Source: Candidatus Cloacimonadota bacterium
Lineage (GTDB): Bacteria; Cloacimonadota; Cloacimonadia; Cloacimonadales; TCS61
Length of the DNA: 64,000 nt
Direction: 5' to 3'
Assembly (NCBI GenBank): GCA_021734835.1
Contig: JAIPIH010000012.1
Location: 1 to 64,000, forward strand
A model generated the notes under the pieces. The model was not told the origin of the DNA and did no database searches. It worked only from the letters and a program-made list of their open reading frames with translations. Below, in pieces: positions 36,178 through 45,418 of this stretch. Positions within the stretch are counted from its first letter, which is position 1. Each line of letters opens with the position of its first letter. The position numbers and the translations under genes were made by a program.

Positions 36178-36645
36178 TTATTCAGCCTCCATCCCAAGGG
36201 CTTTCGCAATCTCCTGCTTAGCATCCTTATGTTGATTTGAATTATTGACAAGAGTCTTTCTGTCACCAACACCTTTGTGCAGTTCCATCATTTTCTCTGT
36301 CTGTTTTGCATACAGATCAAAGCCACCTTTCTCGTCAAGTTCTCTTAGTTCTTTTAGTCTGTCTTCTTTTGACATTTCTAAAATTCCGAGTTTCTCTTCT
36401 GACTCAATCTGTTTCTTTAGAACTTCATCACGAGCTTCTTGCTTGATCTGTTTTAGTTCTTCAATTACTGCAGTGTGTTGTTTAGACAACTCCTCGTGTT
36501 TTGCAGTAAGTTCCGAAATTAACTTGTCTTTTTTATCAGACTCTGATTTTAATTTATCAATCTCGGAGTTTTTGGCATTAAGTTCATCTGAAGCTTTCTT
36601 CAGTAGGACTTTTGCCTGTTTCAATTCTTTTGGTTCATCATCCAT
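36178..36645 (-). CDS. Scaffolding protein
   Basis: 155 residues, an almost continuous coiled coil (DELNAKNSEIDKLKSESDKK) with a short C-terminal tail. This composition and the position between protease and decoration/capsid genes are typical of capsid scaffolds, which the adjacent protease would remove. Confidence 0.7.
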   Translation of the reverse strand: MDDEPKELKQAKVLLKKASDELNAKNSEIDKLKSESDKKDKLISELTAKHEELSKQHTAVIEELKQIKQEARDEVLKKQIESEEKLGILEMSKEDRLKELRELDEKGGFDLYAKQTEKMMELHKGVGDRKTLVNNSNQHKDAKQEIAKALGMEAE

Positions 36646-36719
36646 TGTAAAATCTCCTCCATAGGTTTTTCTATTTGCTTTGACTTTCGCATACCATATG
36701 CAGGACAGTCATCCAGAAC

Positions 36720-37622
36720 TCAATTTTTTACAGGCTTAATCTTAGCATCTTTACATGCGGGGTCATCAACTAAACTTAATTCCTTAAACTCAAGATTACG
36801 AGCCACAGGTTTACCATCAACCTCATCTTTATCTATGAGTACGCCGACACTAACAGAATCAATAAGTTTGTCGAGTAACTTTTGTGCAATCTCTTCATCA
36901 GTTACGATTGCTTCAAACTCGATCCACTTTTTCTCAGGAACATAAACTGATTTGATTACTTTTCCAACTATATCTCTTGAACTTGATGAGTGATCTATTC
37001 TTAGTGGTCTTCCTACAAGACTTTTACATCCTTTCTCAAGTTCTTTAGCTGGATAAAATATTCCGTTCCATTCTCCCTCACTAATTGCTACTCCTAATAT
37101 TCTTAGTTTAGTTCCTTCTTTTAGAACATGGAGAATTTTAACGTCATCAATAGTTACATATTCAAGATTTTTGAGATCTTGTCTTTTATTATCTTCAATG
37201 ACTTTTTTACCTTTAAGCCAATCCTTAGCTTTATCCATAGTCCAATTATATGGATCTTTCTTGTTGAATCTGAAACTTTGTAAAGCTAAATTTGCTCTTG
37301 TACTATCCTTTAGAAATCCGACTATAATTGATATACCGCTTCCTAAATTACGTCTTTTAAGAGAATCACCAATAAATGATGATGGTTCTTCCAACATAAA
37401 GGAAATTTCATTTTGTGTTTCATCAAAAACCTCTAGATCTTGCTTTGGTTTTTCTTCATCAAGATCTTGAATAAGTTCAATGAATTGATTAATCTCTTCT
37501 GACGTAGAATAATTATTGGCGATGAAACTATCAATAATATTTTTAGAATCGTATGAATCTTCTATTGTCTTATCTAGTTCTTCAATAAAACTATTTATCT
37601 CTTTGATAAGCTCATCTGTCAT
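36720..37622 (-). CDS. Prohead maturation protease (XkdF-like)
   Basis: 300 residues. The second half is an S78/XkdF-type serine protease: His211 in RIDHSSSS, Ser256/258 in DSVSVGV and the closing FKELSLVDDPAC. The N-terminal half is helical with a segment (AKDWLKGKK) common to this family. It cleaves scaffold and capsid during head maturation. It is the first gene of the late block that follows the DGR cassette on this strand. Confidence 0.75.
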   Translation of the reverse strand: MTDELIKEINSFIEELDKTIEDSYDSKNIIDSFIANNYSTSEEINQFIELIQDLDEEKPKQDLEVFDETQNEISFMLEEPSSFIGDSLKRRNLGSGISIIVGFLKDSTRANLALQSFRFNKKDPYNWTMDKAKDWLKGKKVIEDNKRQDLKNLEYVTIDDVKILHVLKEGTKLRILGVAISEGEWNGIFYPAKELEKGCKSLVGRPLRIDHSSSSRDIVGKVIKSVYVPEKKWIEFEAIVTDEEIAQKLLDKLIDSVSVGVLIDKDEVDGKPVARNLEFKELSLVDDPACKDAKIKPVKN

Positions 37623-37677
37623 AGATAAAGAAATCTATTTTTTTCTTTATATTATTTTATTAGAGTGTACATAAACC

Positions 37678-37956
37678 TTATTTTTCCAGCTTAGCAAGCA
37701 TACTTATTCCTTTTTTATTGATTACAAATAATTTACCATGATGATCCTCTGGATTAAAACAATCAATTAGCTTAAACTTCCATAACTCATTTAAAGTAAA
37801 AGAAGATTGAGTAATATCTACTTTCTGCTCCTTTTTAACATCAGTTGCAGTTAGTGGCTTTTCAGATTTAGCAAGGAACTTTAGAACTTCGATCCTTCGA
37901 TTACCTCTTTTAAGCCAAGAGTAGGTTTTCCAGTCAAATGATAAATTTATTGTCAT
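37678..37956 (-). CDS. Winged-helix regulator
   Basis: 92 residues with a wHTH (KPLTATDVKKEQKVDITQSS, then a wing ending in KGISMLAKL) of ArsR/MarR-like type. It is divergent from the gene at 38058, with about 100 bases between. It may control the boundary between the DGR cassette and the late genes. Confidence 0.6.
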   Translation of the reverse strand: MTINLSFDWKTYSWLKRGNRRIEVLKFLAKSEKPLTATDVKKEQKVDITQSSFTLNELWKFKLIDCFNPEDHHGKLFVINKKGISMLAKLEK

Positions 37957-38057
37957 AACTAGAGAATAACTAAATCACAACTAAAAACAAACTCGAGAAA
38001 TATCGTTATCCCTAAATGATAGCAAAGTATTTAAAAAAGGTAAGCGCTTCACTCAAT

Positions 38058-38276
38058 ATGGCTCGTAAGAAAGAGATTCAAAACGAGATACTAGAGAAAT
38101 CATTCAAAGAAGTGAAACAATATCTCAAATCAATGGATCAAAGAACTAAAGAGAGTAAACTAGAATTTTCATTGGCAAAACAAGAGTTTCTAGCCGAATT
38201 AGAAGACCTTGCATCTGCATGGTTTACTCAAAGAGTGAAAGAAGTCCATGCTAAAAAAACAAGAAAAATATCCTAA
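38058..38276 (+). CDS. Small helical protein
   Basis: 72 residues, helical and basic (ARKKEIQNEILEKSFKEVKQ). The start at 38058 is chosen because TATTTAAAAA (38029-38038) lies about 22 bases upstream, giving a leaderless message; an in-frame Met at 38016 would precede the promoter. Unrecognised. Confidence 0.5.
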   Translation: MARKKEIQNEILEKSFKEVKQYLKSMDQRTKESKLEFSLAKQEFLAELEDLASAWFTQRVKEVHAKKTRKIS

Positions 38277-38350
38277 AATGACAAAAATTATATCTTTTAA
38301 GGTATTATCCACTCTCAGGGGTGAGTTTTAATTAATAGGGGGTATCCAAA

Positions 38351-38566
38351 ATGAAAGAAGTATGCATACTGTTAAAGAAAGATAACAGCGGACTAATGGT
38401 TTTCAAAGACCAAAAACTTGCAGAAGAATATCTACAAGAATGGGGATTTAACAAATTTGACCACGATGTTTGGGCTAAGACTGAAGAAGATATTGAACTT
38501 GGAAACTATTACAAATTATTAATCCAAGAAGTGATATCCAACAAGGATTCAGATATTAAAAAGTAA
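38351..38566 (+). CDS. Small hypothetical protein
   Basis: 71 residues with a beta-hairpin-like start (KEVCILLKKDNSGLMVF) and helices after. Upstream is an AT-rich promoter-like stretch (near 38285) and a GGGGG run. It converges on the RT gene. Unrecognised. Confidence 0.5.
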   Translation: MKEVCILLKKDNSGLMVFKDQKLAEEYLQEWGFNKFDHDVWAKTEEDIELGNYYKLLIQEVISNKDSDIKK

Positions 38567-38624
38567 TTTATTTCAAGAGTTAAATTAATTTACCATCATA
38601 ATTGATTATTAAATTTGTATCAAA

Positions 38625-40298
38625 TCAATGCTTCTTTTTAATTGATTTCTTAAATTCATCCCAAGACATAAATCTTTTTTTATCTTTCTCAGGTAGAACA
38701 CAGATATTCACATGATTATGAAAAAAATCCAGAAAATCATGTTTTGAGAACTCCATATTCAATCCTTTTGCTACTAATTGCTGAAATTTAACTCGACATT
38801 CTTTTCTTTGATCTTTATTGTAATAGCATTTCCTAAAGCAGTTTGTTCTTTGATACCATTCAACATAATATGAAATACTTTTTTTCTTATGCTTTGATTT
38901 TACATTTGCAAGTACTACTTGAATTTCATTATAACTTATTGATTCATCATTTATTCTTTGTTTGATATCTTTGAGTTTATCTTCTGGAGATTTTATTGCA
39001 TACAATATTTTATGAACTTTCTTTGTTGTTATTACTTTTTTAAGAGGTACTTGATGATATTCCACTAGATTTGCGATATGATCCCAAACAGTTCCAATCT
39101 TTAAGTTTCTTTGTTTAGCGATGTTATCAATAGATACTCCTCTATTAATTAATTGTAGAGTTTTTTGTTGGGTAAAGTCAATTTTACTTAAATCTACTTT
39201 TTTATGAAAATTCTCATGTTTTTTTACTGCAGTAATTTTTACTTCAGATTGAGCAGGGAAAGAATGGTTTAATTTACTAGTCATCCGTTTTCTATATTTG
39301 TATGTGTTAGCATGTGATGCATAGGCAATCCATCCCTCATATTTTTCTATTACTTTTTCACGTTCTATTTTTTCCAATTGGTAATCTTTTTTCATAACTT
39401 CCATTTTTTTCTCAAATTTTCTCATATTCTTTTTCACAAGAAGTTTGTGATGATAAAAAACTCTGATTCCTAAAAAAGGAATTCCCTTTTCTAATTTTAT
39501 AATTTGAGATTTAAATGGATGTAATTTTAGTTCTAATTTTTCTTTGAGAAACTGGTCTATCTTTTCCTTATACTCTTCTAATTGAATTCTAGATTGATGT
39601 AGGATTACAAAATCATCTACATATCTTATATAATATTTTGCTCGCAGTTTTTGTTTAACATATTGATCAAGCTCATTAAGATACACGTTAGCAAAGAATT
39701 GAGATGTTAGATTTCCTAAAGGCATCCCCTTACTCGATACTTTTCCTTGATGATTATTTAATATAATTCTAATTAGCCACATTAATCTCCCATCATGAAT
39801 TCTTTTACATAGAAGTTTTATTAAAATCTCATGATCAACTGTATCAAAATAACTTTTAATATCTGCTTTAAGAACATAACATTTTATAGTATTATTCTTA
39901 GATACTTTTCTCTTGAAAACATCAAATCGTTTTATCGCATTAAGAGTTCCTTTACCAATTCTATTAGCAAACGAATCATGAACAAATCGCTTATCAAAAA
40001 CAGGTTCTATAACGTTACATATTGCATGATGAATGACTCTGTCTCTAAATGCAGATTTACTAATTTTTCTTGTTTTTGGATCTCGTAGAATGAATGTTTT
40101 TAATGGTCTTGGTTCGTATGTATGTAAAAGAAGTTCCGATCTTAATTGTAATAAATTTTCCTTTAAATCTTTTTCAAAATCAATCACATACTGCTTTAGT
40201 GTTTTTCCCCTTCTGGCTCTTTGAAATGCTAGCTCTAAATTTTCATATGAACAAACTTCATCATATATTTCTACAAGAATGTCTTTTTTATCACCCAT
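38625..40298 (-). CDS. DGR reverse transcriptase with HTH_40 domain
   Basis: 557 residues; DGR reverse transcriptases are usually 300-400. Residues 60-340 are the polymerase: LKADIKSYFD (Asp146), the DGR signature GMPLGNLTSQ (191-200), the catalytic YVDD (226-229) and GWIAYASHANTYKYRKR (thumb). Residues about 375-462 match the RecQ C-terminal helix-turn-helix (HTH_40): TLQLINRGVSIDNIAKQR, TVWDHIANLVE, SYNEIQVVLA. A basic, Cys-containing segment of about 95 residues ends the protein. The enzyme copies the template RNA at 46375-46628 with errors at A and writes the product into 43300-43380 and 46203-46283. No Avd-like accessory gene is present, so the extra domains might replace it. It starts between two ATATACAGTAT sites. 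Confidence 0.95.
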   Translation of the reverse strand: MGDKKDILVEIYDEVCSYENLELAFQRARRGKTLKQYVIDFEKDLKENLLQLRSELLLHTYEPRPLKTFILRDPKTRKISKSAFRDRVIHHAICNVIEPVFDKRFVHDSFANRIGKGTLNAIKRFDVFKRKVSKNNTIKCYVLKADIKSYFDTVDHEILIKLLCKRIHDGRLMWLIRIILNNHQGKVSSKGMPLGNLTSQFFANVYLNELDQYVKQKLRAKYYIRYVDDFVILHQSRIQLEEYKEKIDQFLKEKLELKLHPFKSQIIKLEKGIPFLGIRVFYHHKLLVKKNMRKFEKKMEVMKKDYQLEKIEREKVIEKYEGWIAYASHANTYKYRKRMTSKLNHSFPAQSEVKITAVKKHENFHKKVDLSKIDFTQQKTLQLINRGVSIDNIAKQRNLKIGTVWDHIANLVEYHQVPLKKVITTKKVHKILYAIKSPEDKLKDIKQRINDESISYNEIQVVLANVKSKHKKKSISYYVEWYQRTNCFRKCYYNKDQRKECRVKFQQLVAKGLNMEFSKHDFLDFFHNHVNICVLPEKDKKRFMSWDEFKKSIKKKH

Positions 40299-40300
40299 AG

Positions 40301-40398
40301 TAATATACAGTATCTTACATTTATTTATTAACGTTGTTCAAAGGATATGTAATATACAGTATAATACTGTGTTTATTAGTTATATACAGTATTATACA
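40301..40398. promoter_or_regulatory. Repeated ATATACAGTAT operators
   Basis: TAATATACAGTAT occurs at 40301-40313 and 40350-40362, and TATATACAGTATT at 40381-40393. The middle copy extends into the palindrome ACAGTA-TAA-TACTGT (40356-40370). The sites fill the divergent region between the reverse transcriptase and the AbrB-like gene, so one factor could control both. Confidence 0.65.
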
Positions 40399-40402
40399 AT
40401 AT

Positions 40403-40597
40403 ATGACTGATTCAAAAAAAGAAATCATCGAAAGATCTGTAAAACAGTTGAATACTTACGGGAATGGAATTGGAGTTTTGGTCACTCGTGAAGCTAAAGC
40501 TATTGGTTTAAAGAGCGGCAGTAAAGTACAAGTTAGTGCAGTCAGATCAGGCGATAAAGAGTTCATAATTATTGAAAAATTCCCCATAACAGAGTAA
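40403..40597 (+). CDS. AbrB-like regulator
   Basis: 64 residues with the SpoVT/AbrB swapped-hairpin pattern: VKQLNTYGNGIGVLVTREAK, then AIGLKSGSKVQV and a final strand. The start at 40403 lies just after the last ATATACAGTAT site; an earlier in-frame Met would span the operators. It is a likely autoregulator of the divergent RT/cassette promoters. Confidence 0.7.
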   Translation: MTDSKKEIIERSVKQLNTYGNGIGVLVTREAKAIGLKSGSKVQVSAVRSGDKEFIIIEKFPITE

Positions 40598-40771
40598 TGT
40601 TTATGTTGGAGAACTTTTTAAAGAATTACCTATTTCTTTATAAATAACAGAGTACTAAAGCAAATAAGGACTACTTATAAGTGACTAAATATAGAAAGAT
40701 TTAAATAGTAGTTGTGCTTACTACATAGTAACAACATGTAAATATTATGTGGTTTATATGGTGAATGTATA

Positions 40772-40924
40772 ATGAATGAATTTACACTAACAAAACAAAT
40801 CAGCAAGCAAGGAGCTCAGAATATAATCATTATTCCTGCATTCCTAAGAGATAAACTTAGACCTAAAACGCTTGTTGAAATTAAAATAAAAATTCTAGAT
40901 GGAGAAGTACAAAATGGCAACTGA
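40772..40924 (+). CDS. AbrB-like small protein
   Basis: 50 residues: LTKQISKQGAQNIIIIPAFL, then RPKTLVEIKIKIL, an AbrB-type half. It overlaps the ATPase gene start by 11 nt, so it is the first gene of the MoxR-VWA operon. Upstream are TATA-like TTTAAATA (near 40700) and TTTATATG (near 40752) and a palindrome ACTTATAAGT (40673-40682). Confidence 0.65.
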   Translation: MNEFTLTKQISKQGAQNIIIIPAFLRDKLRPKTLVEIKIKILDGEVQNGN

Positions 40925-42488
40925 AAAAAAAGATCATAAGGAAATGAGAAAACATTTCGTTCAAACTTTGTATGACACACTTGATGGCGTTGTATCTCCA
41001 ACGCCTTATATGGAGATTACAGAAGGAGATAATGTTGATGTGAAATTTTTAAATGGAAAAGGAAGATTACCTTCTCCAAATTCAACCGAAGTAACAGTAC
41101 TCGATATTGATACTGCATCCATGTTTTTTGATGATTTTCACGTACTCTATGAAGGTGTAACGGGTGTTGGAAAAACGTACACGAGTGATGCCTTATTCAA
41201 TGCAGTATTCGGTCCTGATGGGCATTACACTCTTAGACTAAGTGGAGGAGTTTTAGGCAGTTCAGCTCTTGAACCTTTTACTAAAACCACTTTAGAGAAT
41301 GGAGTACCAAAAACAAGGATTGACCAAGAAAAATGTTCTAAATACGGAGCATTATTTATTGATGAAATTAACAGAGGAGATAGTCAAGAAGTATTTCAAG
41401 TAGTTGATGGCGTAGTACACGTCAATGGAGATACTGGTTACTTAAGGCTTCCTATTCCTGGAAAAGATGGTAGTTACAAAGGACTTGCTATCTTAGCTGC
41501 TATGAACCCTGCGGATGCAGAACATAGTGCTGCACTTGACCTTGATATCGCAGGAGAAAACAGATTCTTAAAATTCAAATTTCCTAATGGAGTTGCAGAA
41601 GCAGGTTCAAGTCAGTTAGAAAAAACATTAGCAGGAGATTTACACGAACAGTTTTGGAGTGAATTTGCTAAACGTTCAGGTGTAAAAGGAAGCTGGAAAG
41701 AAGTTTATCCAGTTATAACAGACCCTGAGCAGTTCCCATCTCAACTTGACGGTCAAACAAGAGAATTTATTGATGCAGCTCTTGGGTATGTAGGTTATGA
41801 TCCTAAACAAACATTTGAAAGAAATATTGAATTACTACAACAAGCAGGTGTTACTCCAAACTTTTCAGTTAGAGATGATAATAATTATAGAAAGATTCTT
41901 GATGCACAAGGTAAATTAAAGCACGGATTTGTTAGACGTGATCTTAGAAAAATCAGAGATTTATCACGACTTCTTGGATTTATTAAAGGAGTAAAAGATG
42001 GTTCGTATGATGCATCTGTTGGTTTAAATGATGTTACTGCAGGAATTGGAGTAATTTTAGAAAGTAAGACAATTACAGGTACTGATTATGGTAGTTTAAT
42101 GGCTCTTGTAAATGATGCTAGATCAGCTTATGCTGATATGCATAAGGGTGCTGGAATTCCTGAAGGTTATGGATTAAGACAAGCTGCATGGCAAGGAGCC
42201 ATTAAAGTTGGTCAAGAACATGGATTTAAGGAATATCTTAATTTCTTACAACATAATATGTCTCAACTTAATACTCAAGCAACAAGTGCAGCTCAAGCAA
42301 CAATGAGATCAAGAGTGTTAGCTGACCTTGTAGTGCTTGATCATTTTAGTAGGTCATATGAGGGAGATATTTCTTCTGCTCTAAAAGAAAGAGGACCTGA
42401 AGCAATAAAAGCTTTTGGAGAAATCTATCAATCTAAAAAAGGACAAAGCAGTATCTATGAGCACAGGTTAGGTTCTATTGTGAGGTAG
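40914..42488 (+). CDS. MoxR-type AAA+ ATPase
   Basis: 524 residues. Walker A GVTGVGKT (81-88), Walker B ALFIDEINRG (Asp150, Glu151), sensor Asn198 in AAMNPAD and a helical C-terminal half. Glu-Ile-Asn-Arg after Walker B and the ATPase-VWA pairing are typical of the MoxR/RavA group, chaperone-like motors that act with VWA proteins. The start at 40914 has GGAG nine bases upstream. It heads the operon VP1, VWA protein, VP2, and should remodel or load their complex. Confidence 0.85.
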   Translation: MATEKKDHKEMRKHFVQTLYDTLDGVVSPTPYMEITEGDNVDVKFLNGKGRLPSPNSTEVTVLDIDTASMFFDDFHVLYEGVTGVGKTYTSDALFNAVFGPDGHYTLRLSGGVLGSSALEPFTKTTLENGVPKTRIDQEKCSKYGALFIDEINRGDSQEVFQVVDGVVHVNGDTGYLRLPIPGKDGSYKGLAILAAMNPADAEHSAALDLDIAGENRFLKFKFPNGVAEAGSSQLEKTLAGDLHEQFWSEFAKRSGVKGSWKEVYPVITDPEQFPSQLDGQTREFIDAALGYVGYDPKQTFERNIELLQQAGVTPNFSVRDDNNYRKILDAQGKLKHGFVRRDLRKIRDLSRLLGFIKGVKDGSYDASVGLNDVTAGIGVILESKTITGTDYGSLMALVNDARSAYADMHKGAGIPEGYGLRQAAWQGAIKVGQEHGFKEYLNFLQHNMSQLNTQATSAAQATMRSRVLADLVVLDHFSRSYEGDISSALKERGPEAIKAFGEIYQSKKGQSSIYEHRLGSIVR

Positions 42489-42493
42489 ATAAA

Positions 42494-43414
42494 ATGACTC
42501 GAATAATTCCTGATAAAGATTTGGAGAAATTCATTCAAGCTACTGGTTGGATTCCTGGACAAGAAATACCTGTAAGACAACCTGTTAATAACCCAAATAG
42601 AACACAACCCATTACTTCTCAAAGTATCGTTAATATTGATGATATCTTGAAGGGAAAGACTTTTTTTAGTGAAAAAAAGAAAGATGGTAATTATATTGGT
42701 TTAGCAGTTGCTTTAGGTGAAGCTTTAGATTATGTTGGAACTGATGGTTATGTTGCCACAATGCCCGAACTTATTTCTGCTAAATTAAAAGCAGAAAAAA
42801 GTCATGATTTTTGGCAAAAATGGTATGCAGTTCATACTGAAGAAAACATCGGAATTGATCAAAAAGGTAGGTTTTATTCTGCAAATGAGCCTGTTTTAGT
42901 AGTTGTTAATGGTGGAGGAATACTTACACCTGATAGAATTATGAAAGCCTATGGTGAGGGTTTAATTAGCAATAGTGCGAGATATGAAAATCAAGAGTTT
43001 GATAATCTGTTAGATGGTAAATTAGCTGATGGTTCTCAGATTGAATTGTTTTCTTTTGAACAAATAAAAGATGGTGTTTCTGGTTTACCTCATAGGTTTG
43101 GTGTTGTTATGCCTTATTCTATAGCTCAAGGAACTAAATCAGGTTATCATCAAAAGAAAGATTTTATGAAAAATCCTTTAGTTATTGCTCGAGCAGGAGG
43201 ACTTGAGAATTTAGAATCATATTATGAAATGGCAAAAGCAAGTGATGGTGATTTAGGTTGTTATCATCCTTTTGGTGGTCGTGATGCTAGTACTCCTCAG
43301 GGCCGTGTCCTGTTCCTTAACTATAGTTATTTCGGTCTCAGCGGCGCCAATTATCTTAACAATTATGGCCGGTTTGTCGGGGTAGCGCCGGAGGCGCCAA
43401 GCGCGCGAAAATAG
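42494..43414 (+). CDS. DGR variable protein 1
   Basis: 306 residues. The unknown N-terminal domain (about 1-60, PDKDLEKFIQATGWIPGQEI) and middle (NEPVLVVVNGGGILTP) are shared with variable protein 2. The last 55 residues hold the conserved GCYHPFGGRDASTPQGRVLF, then the diversified stretch and GRFVGVAPEAPSARK. The end resembles the C-type-lectin fold used by DGR targets, with variable residues on its binding face. It lies between the ATPase and the VWA protein, so it is probably the ligand-binding partner of that machine. Confidence 0.85.
   Translation: MTRIIPDKDLEKFIQATGWIPGQEIPVRQPVNNPNRTQPITSQSIVNIDDILKGKTFFSEKKKDGNYIGLAVALGEALDYVGTDGYVATMPELISAKLKAEKSHDFWQKWYAVHTEENIGIDQKGRFYSANEPVLVVVNGGGILTPDRIMKAYGEGLISNSARYENQEFDNLLDGKLADGSQIELFSFEQIKDGVSGLPHRFGVVMPYSIAQGTKSGYHQKKDFMKNPLVIARAGGLENLESYYEMAKASDGDLGCYHPFGGRDASTPQGRVLFLNYSYFGLSGANYLNNYGRFVGVAPEAPSARK
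43300..43380 (+). repeat. Variable repeat 1 (VR1)
   Basis: 81 bp aligned without gaps to the template at 46521-46601. All ten differences are at template A positions (to T, G or C), of 24 A available; no other base differs. They fall in AAY codons, changing Asn to Tyr, Ser, Phe or Ala. Confidence 0.97.
43385..43397 (+). other. Post-VR1 hairpin
   Basis: GCGCC-GGA-GGCGC, a 5-bp GC stem with a 3-nt loop, begins four bases after VR1. A hairpin at this distance after the variable repeat is needed for efficient homing in the BPP-1 system. It is absent after the template repeat. Confidence 0.6.
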
Positions 43415-43429
43415 AGAAGGTATCAAACA

Positions 43430-45418
43430 ATGAAAGATATGCAATTGCTTCTTAATGAAGCTGAACGTGACTGGCGTGATGACGTCAGGAGAGACTTTCC
43501 TTTACGTAGTGATACTCCTGTTATTCGAAGAGTTGCACAAAATGGTCGTGACTGGACATTTTCAACTGATCTTAAAAGAATTTATGCAGAAATTTCTCAA
43601 GATAATAATTTAGCTCAAAAGTTTGAAGATGTTGTTGCTAAGTATTGGGATGGAACTCCTGAAGAATTAGCAAAAGAGACTTTACATTACTTATTACATC
43701 ATGAACTTTATCATCCTATTGAAGCTCCTTTTAGTGTTGAAGGAGAAAATAATGATAACAAATTAATCCACCAATCCATTAGACGTGGTGTTGTAAAAGC
43801 TGAACCAAATCTTAGTCCACTTGAACAAGTAGTTAAGGTTCAAGCATCTCAAAATGGAGTTAAAGATTTTATTTTAGATAATCGTTTCGCATTAGATAAT
43901 AAAAAAGGAGAGTATGTTAGAGATGATATTATTCCTACTTGGGACTTGTTAGAATTACAAGATTCTCCTTCTGAAACTAATTTTTATACTGTTACAAGAT
44001 TCTTGTATGGTGTTATGTACGGTCCTGCAAGCACTCATGGCTTCTTTGAAGGTAAATCTGGCAAAGAAGGAGTTGCTGTTGCTGAGAAAGCTTTAGGTAG
44101 TTTAATTGGTCAATCTGTTGATTTACCTAAATCAAAAGGAGCTTCGTTAGTCGATAGAGCTAAATCTTTATTTGGAAGTGGTTCTGATCAAGAGAATTAT
44201 GAGCGTGTTCAAGCCTATGTTAGTGATATTAGAGAGGTTTTTTCTGGAGATGATAGATATAAAGGTATTGAACGTTTTATGGCTGTATTAGGTCCTTATG
44301 TTCAGAAAGGAATGCCTCAAGGAAGACCTGATATGCAAGGTGCTGGTAGCGGTGCTTCACCTCAAAATATTTTACAAGATTTATTAGATGACATGACGCC
44401 TGTTGAACAACAACAATTCGTTCAAGGATTAGCTCAAGAAAGTGATGGTGATTTACAACAAGCTGCATCTCAGATGCAACTTCCTCAAGATGTTGATAAT
44501 AAAAAACCTGGCAGTAAAGATTCTAGTGCTGATGAGATGAAAAATCTTGATGTTTTAGCTACACATGAATTTTACAAACGAAATCATCCTAAGGTTCAAA
44601 TTCTTGGAGGTCAAAAAGTTGGCGAGAGTGTTATAGTTGGAAAACAAGAATATTGGAATCTAAAGAAGAGTACTGTCCTTACCGAAGACCAATTAAGTAG
44701 AGTAAATCTTGGAAGAATCAGTACTTTACAAAAGAAAACTCGTTTGCCATGGCTTATGGATATAGGAAATAGCACTTATAGACTTAACGAGTATGAATTA
44801 AAAGAGCGAGATCTTAAAGATATTGTTTATGTTGATGCTCATATGAATGTTCCTGATATGGTTGAGTTTTATCTTGACAGTTCAGGAAGTATGTTTGGCG
44901 GTACTGCTGGCAGATATAAAGTAAATGACGGAAGTAGATGGGATATGTTAAGTCATGTCATGTATGGTTTTGTTGATGCTTTACATCAAGGAGAAAAGCA
45001 GGTGGGTAAACAAACAAAAATGAGAATTCATAATTTTGGTAATTCTCAAGTAAGTTCAGATATTGTAACTGTTGATCAATTTTGGAAAGGAGAAACAGGA
45101 CCTTTAGGTGCTTTGTTTAAGCCTAATAATGGTTATGATGAAGAAGATATCAGTATCACAAATTATCGTGATGGACAGCAAAGAACATATGTTGTTGTAA
45201 CTGATGGTAGTTTAGTTATTGATGGTCGAACACAAAGAGAAGCCAAGAAAATGAAAGAAATAGCAAGTAATCCTAATAATCATGTTGTACTTTTTGAAAT
45301 TGGTGGAACTTATGATCTAGGAAATGCCGTAAGAAATGATCCTAACATTGTTTATCATCCTGTTCACGATAAGGATAAAATGCTTCAGGCTGGACTGGAG
45401 GTGTTACTTTCAAAATGA
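43430..45418 (+). CDS. HExxH metallopeptidase-like / VWA protein
   Basis: 662 residues. The N-terminal domain has LLHHELYHPIE (His91, Glu92, His95), the zinc-peptidase HExxH motif, and a later acidic helix (VKDFILDNRF). The middle is low in complexity with Gln/Pro/Gly. The C-terminal domain is a VWA fold with the metal site DSSGSM (483-488) and a later Thr/Asp-rich strand (YVVVTDGS). Metallopeptidase plus VWA is the DUF2201-type arrangement, which commonly pairs with MoxR ATPases. It likely binds the ATPase through the VWA and may cleave a target on signal. It overlaps VP2 by four bases. Confidence 0.8.
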   Translation: MKDMQLLLNEAERDWRDDVRRDFPLRSDTPVIRRVAQNGRDWTFSTDLKRIYAEISQDNNLAQKFEDVVAKYWDGTPEELAKETLHYLLHHELYHPIEAPFSVEGENNDNKLIHQSIRRGVVKAEPNLSPLEQVVKVQASQNGVKDFILDNRFALDNKKGEYVRDDIIPTWDLLELQDSPSETNFYTVTRFLYGVMYGPASTHGFFEGKSGKEGVAVAEKALGSLIGQSVDLPKSKGASLVDRAKSLFGSGSDQENYERVQAYVSDIREVFSGDDRYKGIERFMAVLGPYVQKGMPQGRPDMQGAGSGASPQNILQDLLDDMTPVEQQQFVQGLAQESDGDLQQAASQMQLPQDVDNKKPGSKDSSADEMKNLDVLATHEFYKRNHPKVQILGGQKVGESVIVGKQEYWNLKKSTVLTEDQLSRVNLGRISTLQKKTRLPWLMDIGNSTYRLNEYELKERDLKDIVYVDAHMNVPDMVEFYLDSSGSMFGGTAGRYKVNDGSRWDMLSHVMYGFVDALHQGEKQVGKQTKMRIHNFGNSQVSSDIVTVDQFWKGETGPLGALFKPNNGYDEEDISITNYRDGQQRTYVVVTDGSLVIDGRTQREAKKMKEIASNPNNHVVLFEIGGTYDLGNAVRNDPNIVYHPVHDKDKMLQAGLEVLLSK

